Positions 1 through 14,900 of a DNA stretch of 64,000 bases are shown here, one piece after another (position 1 is the stretch's first letter; each line of letters begins with the position of its first letter). The notes beneath the pieces are model-generated. The model ran no database searches. It had not been told where the DNA came from and saw nothing but the letters and a program-made list of their open reading frames with translations. The translations under genes were made by a program, and so were the position numbers. The DNA comes from Caprimulgus europaeus (taxonomy: Eukaryota; Chordata; Aves; Caprimulgiformes; Caprimulgidae): the NCBI GenBank assembly GCA_907165065.1, contig OU015535.1, positions 1,550,001 through 1,614,000 on the forward strand, read 5' to 3'.

Positions 1-2531
1 TGTATTTATAGCAGCTGAAATACATTCATCACAATTACCATTGCTCACTGCAGCATTTCCAGCATGTTCCTTTTCTCCCCTGCCTTTCATTGTACTGGAA
101 AGCTGCACCATTCTGAAAGATGCTAAAAATTAACTCTGAGGAGATCTCATTCTCCATTTCTGTTGACTTTAATTAGATTACTCACATGAATAAATGAGTT
201 CTAGAACACCAGTTTGAATGGAAGAATTAAAAAAAAATAAAAATTGGTTTCTTGTTTGGATTGCACCTCTGAAGAGAGCACCCAGGCTCATGGGGAACAG
301 AGCACCGTTGTAATCCCGCTGAGATTAGGGTTGCACATTTTACATAGCCCCCAGGATCTGCAGTAGCCCTGTTTGAAAGCCCTGTGAGTAACTGTGCTGT
401 GCCAGGAAAGCAGGATCACAGAGATGAATCTCTGCTTGGAAAATTTCTGGAGGTTTGTTTAGTTCTGAAAGCAAGCCCTGAGGTGTGGGATTTGATATTG
501 GCTGTGCTTCTCCTCCCGGGTGCGATGGTGGTACCCATCATCGTTCTGACTATTTCTGCGGGTGAATGTTATGTAGAGCTGTGAATTCTGTCTAATTTTA
601 GATCAGCTGATGCTCCTCTTTAGAAAGAGGCCTTGATCCTCTGAAGCTGAGAAACAGTTCTTGCAACAACTTACCACAAAGGACAAAGTCTTTAACAACA
701 CCCATCTCATTCTGGCCTGTCTGTAGTACTTTGATGATGTTTCCACTCAGAACCGCGTTACCTGAGGAATGCAGAAGGGTTTGGCTGTAGGGCTGTGGAC
801 ACAGATGGAGAAGCTGAGCCTCACAGCCCGGCTGCTCCCCGCCAGCAGCCTGATCCTGCCTCGGGCCATGAGATGGGCGCAGGGAAGTGACCAAGGTCCC
901 AAAGGCAGAGCTTCGGGACTGAAGGAAACATATGGAAACCAGAGGCTACCAGTAACCCTAGAGTTAAAGGAAACCAGACACTTGCACCTCCCATTGTCTT
1001 TGAAAGCTATTTGCTGCCCTTTGTGCATCCTCCAGTTCTTGCCTATTTGGTTCACAGAACTGGCTCAGCACATACCCCGACTCGCACGTTGCTCTGCCTC
1101 AGCAGCTTCACGTCTTCTTTGGCAGCCAGGCTGCACCCCTTACACACATTTATGCCATAAGAAAGGCACTGGCCATTAGCCCTACTTTTATTTTGACTTG
1201 TAAAACCAAAAACATTGGCACAGCCAGAGGGAATGATGAAACCAAAAGGGGAATGACAGCTGTAATGCTGTTTTCTGATATTATTGTGCAGTACATGAGC
1301 ACGCTGTGAGAAAACCACTCACTGCCCACCAAAAACAACGTCTACCTCAAAAGTTAGGGCAGCATCAGTTGGTTTGTGGAGTGTGATTTAGCACCAATTT
1401 GTGCAACACAGATAATTAAGCAAGGTCATGGTGGGTGTAACTCCATAAAGACAGCAGATTACATCAGGAATGGCTTGGGCTCAGTGTAAGTGGTGCTGGC
1501 ACACTCCTAGCCTGGCTGACTGACTGGGATGCAGCCAGAAGAGGTGGAGGATGCAGGTGTGGGATGCAGTTCCTGTGAAACCCTGTGGTAAGAGAACTGC
1601 TAATTAATTCAACACCAAAGCACTTGCTTCGGGAGAAAGCTGCTTCTGTAATCCACGCAGACTGAAACAGTCTGACATTGCTCTGAGGTTTGCAGTGCTT
1701 TGCTGAAAGACTCCAAGATTTTAATCTTAGCAAAGGAGTGAGACAACTGCAGATCTCTCTCCTCTCAGCCATGTGTGGTGGGACCCCCGTTCGGCCCACG
1801 CAGAGCTCCCGCTGCTCTCCTCACAGCTAGCTTCTCTTTGGAAACTGTCCTGCTACCCATCTCATTCATGAAAGCCCCTCCAGATCCCCACTCTGAAGGG
1901 AGCAGGAAACATTTGTTTCCCTTCACATATCTGTGGGGTAAAGGGTGCATCAGTGACACTGGTTGATGGTAAGCCCCTAGGAAAGTAAAGTAATTTAAGG
2001 AGTGCTGGCACACTCAAAGCCTTAGAGCAGTTGCATTTATTTTATATAACAGATAGCTGTCTCTGCTATCTCAAGGGCAGAATCCTCTCTTCTCTGAAGG
2101 CTTGTTTCCTTGGGCAGGCCAGTCCTGTCCTACTATCCAGGTCCTTTCTTTCCCACCCAGTCTGCTTTCCCTCCTCCGCTGGCAGAGCAGTCCCGTCCCC
2201 CTCCCGGCTATGACTGCCGTTTGGTTCTTTCCAGATACCACAATTCAGTTTTGTCCTGGAAACTTAAATTAAAAAAGCTATTTCTTCCCAATTCAACTCC
2301 TTTCCCCATGTTACTGCAGAAGTACAGGCAATCTTTTAAAGGGGTTCAACTCACTCATTGTTATTCCTCCCATTTCAAACAGAAGGGGAGGAAAGCCCAG
2401 GGCAGTGACGGGGCACTGGGGTCCCTGCGCGCCAGCAAAGCGGAGCCGCCGACTGAAGCTCACCACTCACAGCACCAGCAGGCTGGGCTCAGAGTTAATA
2501 CAGAGTCAACTTAAAGTGCTGAAACTCAGAA
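1..2531. other. Intergenic, no gene seen
   Basis: Unique-looking sequence downstream of FBLN2. Reading frames are short and inconsistent, and I see no splice-linked coding series. Confidence 0.6.
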
Positions 2532-2917
2532 AAATCACACAGAATCACACACAGAATCCCAGACTGGTGGGGTTGGAAGGGACCTCAGGAGATCATCCAG
2601 TCCAACCCCCTTGCCAGAGCAGGTTCCCTACACCAGGTTGCACAGGAAAGTGTCCAGGTGGGTTTGAACATCTCCAGAGATGGAGACTCCACACCCTCTC
2701 TGGGCAGCCTGGCCCAGGGCTCTGGCACCCTCACAGTGAAGAAGTTTTTCCTTCAGTTTGTCTGGAACTTCTGGTGTCCCAGTTTGTGCCCATTGCCCCT
2801 TGTCCTGTCACTGGGCACCACCGACAAGAGCCCGGCCCCATCCATTTGCCCTCTGCACTTCAGGTATTGATAGACATTGATCAGATCCCCTCTCAGTCTG
2901 CTCTTCTCCAGGCTGAA
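2532..2917 (-). mobile_element. CR1 LINE fragment
   Basis: Reads on the plus strand as a reverse-complemented CR1 3' end: degenerate aatcacacag octamers, then ggttggaagggacctcagga, gatcatccagtccaaccccc, and gtgcccattgccccttgtcc. 5'-truncated, somewhat diverged. Confidence 0.93.
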
Positions 2918-5900
2918 GAATGCAGAAGACTTGTCAGTTTTCCACTTTGCTGACTGTTAATGCTTCACACAAAGATGGACTTTTGATAAGTTAATGCAAA
3001 ACATCTAACGAGCACCAAATTTTCCTGTGAGTTTTTGAAATATATCAAACGTAGAGAATCCCTAAGGCTGTCATTTCAGTCAGTCAGTTTGGGGATACAT
3101 TTTTCTTCCTTATTCATTTGATTCTACTCTACTATATTTTGTAATTCTCTAGCTTCACTTATAGTCTGAATGTATTTCACAGCACTTGTATGAGACAGAA
3201 GAATATTATTTCTAAGGTTAGATAGGATGTCTTCTGCAAGAAAGAATTAAACCCAGGTCTCCCAAAAGCTTGTGAGCATCTTGTAACCTATCTAGCCTGA
3301 CAATCCTCTGCATAAAGAGCAAATAAACACACTTTGTGCCCTAACAGAAACCACATGGCTGAAGGACATTTAAAGGAGAGAAAGGGGGAGGGAAAAAAAC
3401 AACCAACCAAAAAAACCCAAAGCAAACAAACAAAAAAAAAAAGAGGCAGGCGATTGCGTTCTTTCCTTACTGATTCCTTGAAAGAAAAAAAGCAACATCT
3501 CTTTCACTGTCCTTTTGCCCATCTGTTTTGAAATCCCCCATGAAAGCTGCTAATTGTCCTTGATAACATATCAGTTTACTTTTGGTTTCAGCTTACACAG
3601 TGAGCTCAGTGGCTGCTCTGATGTTGTTATCTGGAGGTTGCACCTAACTGCGATCAGCAAACCTCGCGGCAGTGGCAGTGGTCTGAGTAAACAGACCATG
3701 AAGACAGTAGTGTTTACTGTTTGTATTTATGTTTTTACTTTACAGCAAACTCTTTCTAAAGATCCTGTATGTTTGTCAAAGGAAAGACAAGTTATTCCAA
3801 AACTGGAGACAGACAACATTTTCTTGAAGAAAATCCACAGACTTTCTGTGTTCCTCAGTGCCAGTGCCTGGGGAGGCTGTTAAAGCCCAGGATTCAGGAG
3901 AAACTGGAGGCAGGTGAGGGGCAACGATCCTAGAGTAGCAGAAAAGGTTAACCTGACCCATTCCTCTTCTAATGAGCCTCATGTCTTCCATCAGGAAACT
4001 GAAGAAGGAAAAAACCCCAAGCATTCTTGCTCTTTGAATACATTACATCCCGTTTCTCTGCACGACTACAGAGATGTGTTAATAAAACCAGTTTCTCCAT
4101 TTGCAACCTGACGCTCCCCAGGGCAGCCCTCACCCTGTTTTAACTGGGAGCTTTGGTAGGACCTAAAGACAAGATCAAAGGAGGGAGAGTTGAACAGAGA
4201 GCTCCTGCAAGGGTCCCCGTTGCTTTAGCAAGCCAGACAGTACTCTTAAGACTCCATTTTTGCACAAACTTATTTAATAACATCCCAACATGCAGCTCAG
4301 ATTAAATGCATCTATTTAAGTTAGAGCTTGAGTGTTTTTCAACTATTCTGCAAATAAATCATTAGATTGGTATCTGTCATTTACCATCCTGTCTCTGCCT
4401 GTCCTAATAAGCAACACAGTGCATTTATCACCACCTTCTGTCATCATTTATCATAGTGTTCTGATCCTTGGACAAACCTCTCCTCAGCGCTGAGGAGCTG
4501 CAGGATTTGGCCCACTGAATAGTAACAGAGAGAAATTCTTCCTGAAGTCTTGCTGATGTCAGTAACTCAGATGGTTTTTGGTTTTTTTTAGATTTGGTTT
4601 TATTGCCTTGTATTTAAGGCTCAGATAATTGAGTAGATTTATATTGTCTTACTTATTTACTCATGCCTGTTACTTAAAACCTAATAACAAACAATGACAT
4701 TACTGCTCAAGTACTTAGGATATACACAATCTAAATTAAAATCCACTACAAATGACTGCTGTTTCTGACTTGATGGATAAATACACAGTCAGCTGTAAAA
4801 ACAACGAGGACAGCAAATAAACCCTTACTCTCCCATCCTCTGCCAAGTGTCCAGGACAAACACCATACCTTAAAGGTGGGTAAATGCAGACATTGATATC
4901 AAATGTGGGAAAGCAAGTTAGAAAGTCAAATCCTAATGGAATATTTTTGGACATGAAGGTCTTGGGATACAAGAAAGATAAGGTTTGAGGGAAGAGATAA
5001 CATCCTTACTGCACGTGAGGATAAAGTGGTGAAGAGAAATAAGCATTCAGGCTCCAAATGCTTTTTCAGCTTGCATGCTCTAAAGATTGTCTGCTTTTTC
5101 CAAGTAAATCTTTGTATCTCAGGAAAGATATTATCTCCCCCTGCAGACTTTACAGTGCTGAAAAAGCCAACTCTTCCTGAAGATGCCTGCTTTGTGCCTT
5201 CCATCTGTTCCCAGGGATGAAGCTGCTGGCCATCACTGCTTCTCAGCACTCCCACAGCAACATGGGAAAAGGTACACTTTTGTAAAGAAGGGTTTCCAAA
5301 TGAATGATGGCTTTTAGATTAACATTAGCCTCATTTCCACACATAAAACTAGTGGCAGAGACCACAGAGCATGTGTATTATATGCTTGCCATATGAAATT
5401 CTATTTATAGGACCCAGCTCTCAGAGTAGGCACAAGAAGTTACCAGTTGTTTCAGTGCAATATGTGTACAGTAAAATCAGTCTAAAATCCTTCAGAAAAA
5501 TCTTTCACTACAAAAAAAGAAAAGAAAAAAAGAGTTAAGAGGTAAAGAGGTGGTGGGTGCAGCAAAATTAGTTTCAGTTCTTCCCAAGAGAAATAAGAAA
5601 AATTAAAGCAAAGACGAAGTACCCTAAACTCACATTTTGGATCCTTAGGAAGCACTTATTTTTATTACAACTGAAAAAAAAAAAAAAGGATAAAAAAGAG
5701 TCTCTTTTGTGTTTGTGCAGCGTGGGTTAAGGGATTGTGTCTTTCCCATTTTGGAGAGGAAAGCAGAGAAAGGTAAAGGAAAGAGAAAGGTAGCGGGAGT
5801 TTGGCTGACTTGCACAGTCATACCAAGTCTCCAGCAGCACAGGGAATTAAACCTTGGTCTCTTCCCAAGGAGGTGCCCATACCACAGCTGGGCTCTGTCC

Positions 5901-8900
5901 TTTGGACATTCCCATGAAGGGCCAGAGCCCAGACAGTGCTCTCGAGTGAAGCCCCACCGTGTTTTTACAGGGGCAGAAAGGAGGAGAGGGCTTTTGGCCA
6001 ACAAGGCACCATTTACACCCAAACCATTTTGCATCGTTCTGCCACAGCAAGGTGGCCTTACAGTGAAGAGAGGTGCAATTTATATCCCCTGCAATTCATT
6101 TAGACACTGCTAAGGTGGTGCATGGTGGCTTCAGCACCAATTAAAATGAAACCAGAGAACTCAGTTGTCACGTTCTGGGCTGGCCTCCATCTCAGCAGCA
6201 TACAGGCAGTGCCTCCACCCAAACACGAGGGGATGAGGGCACAGGCAATGCAGCAATGCCTCATTCCCGTGGAAGATCACAATCCTTCTGCCAAGTGCAG
6301 ATGGAAATGATGCAGTGTCCTGGCCATGGCTGCTCCCAGGGGCAGCCCAGTCCTTAGCAGCCTGCTCACACTGTGCCCTCATGTTACAAATGCCAGCCAC
6401 GCTCGCGTACCCGGGAGCGCCAGCAAGAAATCCACCCACTCTTTGGCTCCTTTCTTCAGCATGATGTCAGTCTGCTATAAACCAGTGAAGCCAGCGAGCT
6501 CCCCCTTCAAAGCCCTGCACTCATCTAGGCAAAAATATCCCTCCTGTCTGTTCCTGCCAGCTTCCAGCAAGGGGGAGGTTTGCTTTGCTCCTTTTTTTAA
6601 GCCAGCCACATGCCACACTGTGATGACTTCATGCAAGTCTATAGACTGATCTTGCCAAGAACCCAGCACTAAACTGCATCCAATGAACCATGGTAAACCT
6701 CAGCACTTATGGTTTGAGGGATGTAATTCCTGGCAGTGATCTCCTCAAATGGTGCTTTCCAACACTTGACAGTGCAAAGCCTCCAAAAGCACGTCTGTCC
6801 CAGCGTTCAGGCTCTGCTGTGTACACCACCACGCAAGGGGCTGGTGCTCACTGCGTGGTGAACAGCTCAGCCCTTCTGTCCATGGTGTTATTGATGTGCA
6901 TTTCTCCTCTCCATGTCTGAGCAAATCTGGGCACAGCAGAATGAATGGAAATGCCTGGAGGTGTGCTACTTCCCCAACTGGTACTAATTAAAAGTAGGTT
7001 ATGAACCATCCAGTTTATTTGTTTAGGGGTCCTTAAAAATTTACACTGTTAAGGCCAGTTTTAAATGTTTATGATGCCTGCTAGCTGATAGCATAGCTGG
7101 GATAACTGCAACCAGTCCAGTCATTGCTTTTACCAAACACACTTGGAAAGTTGGGGTTTTTTTTCCATGTGTGACACCCCCAATTTGTTTTCCTTTTTCT
7201 GTGGTTCTTCCATTTATTCCTTTATGATGGTCTTTTCTGGTAAACTGATAATGTTCAGGCAAACCATCCCAGGGAGCAAATCTTCTTCCTCTGCCATTCT
7301 TCCACGTACCAAGGAAAGACAAGATCAAGAGTGCTCAGAGATCCAACCTAGTCCCAGGTGTTCCTGCTTTCCTTCTTTCTGCATTGATTTCATCCCTGTC
7401 ACAACTTTCTTGACTTCAGTGGTATTGTATCAGGAATGAGTTCAGCCCTCTGCTTTCCCAGGACACCCACAGAGGAATATTCCTGTTCATACATGCAAAC
7501 ACAGATCACAGACTGAATTCCTCCATCCTCAAAGGAAAACACTGTACTGTCCTGAATCATTAAGACCATTTCAATACTTTTATCTCTTGCAGTAAGTCTG
7601 TATTAATACTTTCAGACTCTTTCTCTACTTTGTCCTGAATTGAGTAGTTGTTCATTGTTTCTAAGATGGTCCTTCAGTACAAGAATGAAAGACAGTAGTA
7701 ATTTCCCCAGGAAGCTCATAAAAAGCCTCTTTCAGTCTATTCCAGACCAGTATTCCAAGAAATAAAGATCAAATCAAAGCATCTCCCACATTTCTGGGAG
7801 TCTTTACATGTATTATGGATCTTGAGATGATTAAATGTCACTCAAGTAAACAGGGAAGCTTCTACCAAAATAGCCAAGCTTCATTTGAGATAAAAAGTTA
7901 TCTTTCATCTCAGCATGAAATTAAAATGTGAGAATTAGCAAAGATCCCAGCACTTCTGTGAACATGGTGTTTATTGAATGTGCTGCACAAAGGCTACCCA
8001 ACACCTTCAGTCAGAGGCTGTGCTTCTGTGCTCACCATCCCAGCCCAAACTCTCTCTGGGAACACCAGCCCTGGTGAGCTCCTGGCCCCTGGCCACCCAG
8101 CGCAGGGCATTCTTGGCCACAGGGATAAGGGCACTTGTTCCAAATAAGGAGAAGTCTAGAAACTGGTTTGCTTTGGAACTCTTGAAGCCAAGCAAATCTG
8201 CCAAAACTCATGGAGCTGGACACAGGAAGAGGGGAAAAAAAAACACCCACAAAAAACCCAAATGAAGCAACAGAGTGAACTTATGACTGTGTCTAGCCAG
8301 TACCAGCAAATCTCATTCCAGAGCAGCAGTGATGAAATACATTGACATGAAGTGCAACAGATCTGATGACAGACCTTGAAATGTTTATGCTAATGCAAAG
8401 GTTCAGTTTCACATTCCATACAAGTGTTTCAATCAAGAACAGTGCCAGAAAACACCAAGAATTAACTGAAGTTTCACCTTTTTTAAAAACCAACCAACCA
8501 AAAAAACCCCAACACCCCTCAACCCCACCCAAACCCTGCTCCCCAGGTTTGCATTGCAGCCTGTGTAGTCTGCAGGACAGGTCAAAAAAGGCTTCATAGT
8601 TGGAAAAAAAGTGTTTCTGCTTGCTTGAGAGACAAACCTGTGGTAGAGCTACACTCTCCTTCTGATCACACTGTGGCCAAATCCTTGCTGTAGGCTCTGG
8701 CCAAACAACGTGGTCCCAGGGAGCAGCTGGGAGGTGGCAGCACGGCGGCACGGGCCTGGTTTTACACCACGGAGGAGCTACCCTACTACAGCCACAGTTA
8801 CTACACATGTATTCACCAGCAGGACATCTGTGTGCAGAGAATGAATAATTTAGCACTTGGAAAACAAAACAAAAACCCCAAGAAAGCTCTAGTCCTGGTC

Positions 8901-11900
8901 CTACTCCAAACATCTATTATTTAGTCTGACTGCCCCCATTCTATTTCCTCCGCTTTGATCAACTAATGGCCAAGAAAAGCAATTACCAGCATAAGAAAAA
9001 TATATTTCTGCTATCTTTGAACTGCTGTGGCAAGTGTAAATGCATTACTGTCTATGAGAACAGAGAAAATATTTCTTCAGTGGCTGAGAAATGAGGGGGG
9101 AAAAAAGGTAGGAGGTGGTAGGGGAAAAAACCTATTATTTTATTAACTAATTAGATCAGTGTTAAAAGAAAATGAGCCTGCCTGCAAATCTCTACATGAC
9201 TGACTCTGAAGAGGAAGCTGCAGCATACAATGGAGATGATGAAACACCTTGATTTGCATTTGAAAACAGCTAGCCCTGCCTGGACAGGGGAACACAGCGA
9301 TCTACACAATAATCTAGTTATTGTAATGAGAGGGGAGGGAAAACCCGTCACTGCCAACTGGCAGGTTGGAAAAAATAGTGGCTGGAGGTAACAACCTGTC
9401 TTGGACTCTGCTTTTTAAAGCCTTGCAGTGCCAGCACATGAAGAAAAGAAGCAATTCCCCTGCCATTTCTGTAGGTTTTGTGATCAGCTCATGAACCAGC
9501 CATTACCACACTACTGCTTTCCAGGGATGTCCCCGCTGCGCTGCCCTAAACAGGCAGCTAGGCCACGGCAAAAAACCCAGCATCACACCAAACCAAGCAC
9601 TCACAGCAGGGCCCAGACTGACCCAGCCACTCAACTCTTATACTGGAAGCAAGGATGCACAGAGGTTGTAGCCACGTGCATCACAATTGCTTTGTACCCA
9701 GTTAACTGTTTGGACAGAGCCCAGAACAGACTCCAGCTCTTCCAAATCCCAGTTGAGCACTCAAGCCTTCCCAGTTAATGGGATTACTTGCATCAATAAC
9801 TGCTACTTTTGTAGAAATGGAGAGTGCAGACTCTGGCCTACGAGCATCATAGTTCAGAGCAGGATTGTCTAGGATATGGGAAAATACAGGAGAGCATCTG
9901 CCCTGGAAAAGCTTATCTGCATCTAAGATAAGCTTTTGCTTATCTGCATTAAAAGAATATCTGCATCTCCTGTCACAGACTCCCCTGGTCTGCACATGCA
10001 GCAAGTGTTACACCAGCTCTGAGAATCCCTGAGCTTTGTAACTCAACTCCACCCTTGTGCCCTCCCAGATCCAGTGATAATCAAACATGAGCCATAACAG
10101 GACTGTTATTTGCTCTCCTCAATGCCACAGCATCTTTGTGTGCCATTTACCTTACCTGAAGCACCACAATACGCTGGTACAATATTGTGCACTTGTCCTA
10201 AATCTCAGTTAGACAAACACCTACACTGTACAGTTCAGTTATTATGACCTGTAGCTGGTGATTACACTAATGACTTGGCACTGTCCTTCCCTACTCATAG
10301 GAGCAATTTAGGTGAGATTATATCCTCACTCTGGAATTCCACTTTTACATTAGTCAACCTGAAACTCTGAAATACTCCTGGTCAGCGTGAAAGCTGTGTG
10401 CAACTGGAAGATAACAGGATTAACTAACAGATCTTTGCAAAAATTGAGATTAACTAGGATTGCTCTTTTATTAAACTACTGTGAACAAGTCCTGTAAGAG
10501 AAGAAAATGATCATCTTGCATTTCAGTGGCTGCAGCACTGGTGTGGTACAAGCTGCTCCATTTTAGCTACAGGCCACTCAAAGCTTGCAGTGCCAGCACA
10601 GGCAGGCGTGTTCTCCTCGACCCTGAAATGAGTCTGGGAGCTGGGCTCTATCACCCCAACACCAAGAGATCAGTGAGCACCGCCTCTGCTTTCAAGGTCT
10701 TGTGAGCTGCATCCATTTGATATTCCAGCCACAGGCAGATGTGGGAACTGGCCTGCTCAGTCTCCCAGTCACACAAGGTCCTCTCATTCCTGTGACCTTT
10801 ACCCACTGGTCAGAGCATTAGCTTTGTTACCATCAAACACCCCAACCTTTTCATCATGGTGTGTTCCCTTCAGCAGATCACTGGGTGTTTACCAGCCCCA
10901 TACCACCAGTTCACATAGTTCATTCAAGCTCCACAAACAATGCTCCACTTCAAATGCACCTCATGGAAGATTATCAGGCTTTTTCCCATACTGAAATATT
11001 CCACTTCCATTTTTTTTTCTCCTGGCCATCAGCACTGGGGAGGATCTGTCCTCTTCTGCATCTGGCTGCAACCAGTAATTCTGGTAATTCACAGTGAGCC
11101 AACAATCCCCTGTAGAGCGTAGCCTGGTAGAGCCCAGGGTGCCATAAGGCACCAGCATCGACACAGAGAAAGGCATCTCCACCCTCCCATCCTTCAAGGC
11201 TTTCATGGCTCCATTTCAGATGATTTTCCTTACTTTAGGATCAGCTGGTGTTGCTAACATGTTTCATAATGGCCTTCTAGAAATGGTGGCATGGGGGAGA
11301 GTTTGGACTCTGCATGTTTTGCTGTTATTAAAAAATAAAATTAGGTTTTAGATATTTTATTTTTCCACCCCATTTCCCCTCTCCCCAGGACAGCATTCAT
11401 CACTATTGGTGTGAATTATGTGGGTGCTGTATTTGGAACAATTTGTTAAACTCTGGCTCCTTCAGATGGCCCCTTCCATAACCAGTGTTGCTCTTCAGAA
11501 ACTGGGTATTTCTCTGGGAGATTTGCTGTAATGCTTTTGTTACAGACTATTACCACTGCAGCACACCTCTGGGAGCCCTGCACAGAACTACTGCCCATCT
11601 GCCTCCTCTTATGCTGACTAGCCTAGCCCTGGATCACCTGTAAATACAAGATATCTCACCCATGACCAATTCTTTACCCAGAGTGGAGCTGGGGTTACTT
11701 TCCCATTGGGTCCATCTCAGTCTGTTAGATCAGACCACCCTTTTTGCCACCACAGCTCCCCCAAGCCCTGCATCACCAGCTCAGTTCTTCCAGCCCAGTT
11801 ACCATTACACCATCCCAAGCAACTAAAGACTCCTGCTGTGAATTTATGCAGTTAGCACCATTCTTGGCTACCACGCAGAAGACTCACTAAGGCACAAAGG

Positions 11901-14900
11901 ATCTGCTCCTGCCCCTCCCTTCACAGTGTGCAAGGCACCACAACGGCATCCTCTTCCTCTCCAGCCCCAGCTAAAAACAGAAAATCCACAGCAGATGTTA
12001 GAGTCTTTAACCCCACTATAATGGGAGCCTCAGCTCATGGGAAGCCAATGTCACCCCCTTCCCTGAGAAGCCCCCTGACTGTAGGGAACACACAAGCCAA
12101 GGAATTGTGTCTCAGAAGACAAAAGGCTCAAGTTTGTGACTTCAGTTTCACATCACTGAAACTGGATACAATTAATCCTGGTTTTCAATAACCACTTCAA
12201 AATGAGCGTCTTTGTGATGCAGAGAACACTGAAAATGAGAAAATATTTTTTATTTAACCTCAAAATCTATTTTTGCTCCAGATTCCTAATTATCCCCAGC
12301 TGGAACTTTCTCTTCCTCATGGCATTGGTGGAAGCAACAGAAAGACAAAGAAAAAAGAAGAAAAATGGAGAAGCACAACCAAGGGCTCTTATATGAGCTA
12401 TAGAGAACAAGGAAGGAGACAAAGACACCAGCAGATTCCCTGTATCCTGCAAACCAGATGAAAGCAACCCATCACCCTGCAAAGGTCTGAAGGGAAGCAC
12501 AAAACTTACCCACCCACAAAGGACACAATTTCAATAACATATTCAAGACTTTACCCCGGGACCACACAAAACCCCATATTCAGCACCACAACCACCTATC
12601 CCCGTAGCAGAGAACTGCAACACCTTACTTCATTTTTGTTGTTTTATTGTTCTCCATCTTGCAGACTCAGCTGCCAGCACTCTTGCTCCTGGCTGGACTG
12701 TGGAGAGCAGTGTTTGACAGAGCAGTGCAGCCCCAAGGCCAGGTGACTGAGCAAAGGTACCAGCACTGAAACACTGGCTGCAGAGGAGAAATGACCCCTC
12801 AGCAGGGGCCCAGCCCCACCCAAAAGCTGAGTGCTGCCAGCTGCTGAGCCCCTGCAGAGCCTGGCCAGCTGGGACATGGGGGAGCTGATGGGCTTCTCAG
12901 GGCCCCCTGCTCCCCAGGCTCAGGCAGAGTCTCCAGGAGAGCAGGCACGGTGTGCTCCCCATCGCGTCTGGCTGGCTTTCTCTGGTGAAGTGTGTCTGCA
13001 AGGGAGCCACCTCCTTGAGCAAACCCTCCTGAGGGAAGAGGGGTGAGGAGGAGGCTGAGCTTTCCCCCCCAAAATCCCAATGCCTGTGCTGACAGAGGCA
13101 TTCTGAGTGGGGCCTGTGCAGAGGAGACTGTCTCGTGGTCTGATGTAAAGCCATCATGGTAGCACATCCCTTATCACAGCTTTAACCTCAAAGGATGATC
13201 CAAACCATAACATCTGTGAGCTTGAAATCTGCTTTTGTCCTAAATCACTAGACTGAGGAATAACTTATACAAGGAAGAAAAACAGAAGTGAATGAAGTTC
13301 TGTTTGTGGGATTTTGGAGCTAATTCTGGCCCATTACAGTTAACGGCTCACTCCTCTGTGATGGGTGAGCAGGGCTCTGGTCCTCCAGGGTGAAGAGAAG
13401 GAGCAAGGCCCAAGCTGAGCACTCAATGCCTCTTCTCCACCTCAGGCTCACAGAGCAATGCTAGCACAGACAAGTCAGCACCTGCAGTCACCCACATACA
13501 CATATTTTTAAATGCAGAGATTGTGAAATATTTCCTCCCTGGTGCAGGAAGGAAACAATTCAAAATATTAGTTAAAAACATCTTTCTCACCCATCTCCTG
13601 CCATTTCAACCATGTGTTATGTAAATTCCAGTCAAAAGAAAACCTGATGTTTCACTCTGTCATACACCCATTCAAATTCCCAGCAAACACACAGATTTTC
13701 ATTTCCTCTTCCTTCCAGTGATACATTTGATCTCCCTCAGTCTCTGGGATCACTGGATCTCCCAAGGAATACAACAGCTGAGAACAGAGGGGCCACACTC
13801 CATAGAGGCAGGAGTAAGTAACCTGCAGAGCTAAGCAGAACACGCATTGTTCAGAGGTCACATAAAGGCCATTGCCAATTCTGGGAACATACTAATAATC
13901 TGAGTTTTTACACATATGTAACCATACACCCCAAGTCTGCTATAATTCTTTATTACCTTTGCAGCTGCTGTCTTCCTCATGAATTGATCAGCTTGCACAG
14001 CTCTTGGGTAACTGTTCTTAATTCACCTCAACCATGTGAGGGCTGGGGGGGCCATGAAGAAGTGAGGGGAATAAATAAATAAAAGCTACTTAACTCACTT
14101 GGGGAAGAAAAAAAAAAGGAAAGAAAAATGTGTCTGTTCAAGTGAGAATTGAGGGAAGCTGCTGCTGCTTTAGGAAGGTGTAAGAGGCTGTAAAGGCACC
14201 GTCCAGGCCTGAACCTTTTTCACCGAGACCTCTCTGTGTAAGTGCATACACGTGCTCTTTTCTCTGTCTAGGTCACCCAGCCAAACACAGTGGAAGGAGC
14301 ATTACTGAAGATGGGAACTGAGCCTTCCAGGACCCAGACCCGTGGAAGGAGACTGGAATTCAGGCCCAAAGCCATCATGACCCAGGGGAAGCGCATCCTC
14401 ACCAGTGCGTGAGTCTTTGGTGGCCGTGTTGGTTCAGGTTCAATGAGGAGCCCTGTCCTAAGAAAAGGCAAAGGCTGCAGCGTTAACCATCCCTGCACTG
14501 CAGCTCCTCCTAAACCTGGCAGGGCACGTGCTGTGCCTTGGTAAGAGGTAAAAGATCCTTCTGGTTGTTCTGGGAACAGACCAATGTGCAGTTATCTACC
14601 CTAAGCCCTTCCTTTGCTTTGACCAGTTGCACTGAGCAACTATTTCTAACTCTTTGATTGCTGACTGGACACAGTGCTGATGAAGACATGGGTTTTTATA
14701 ACACAGCATTTTTCTTCTAATAGTATGCAAAGCCTTTCCTAAAGCTTTCCTCATCAATTACCTGTCTAGAAAATGAAAAGTCGGTGTTAGAAACTGCCAG
14801 ATCCTTAATATGATTGACTGTGGCTGGTTTCAGTCAGCAAAAGGTCTCCAAGTAACAAATGGCTTGTCCATCTATTCTCTGACAAGAAAGACTGTCGAGG

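Noticed and set aside
8293-8913. 206-codon minus-strand frame with several cysteines
   Set aside because: No recognisable domain, no splice context and low-complexity flanks. Treated as a chance open frame.
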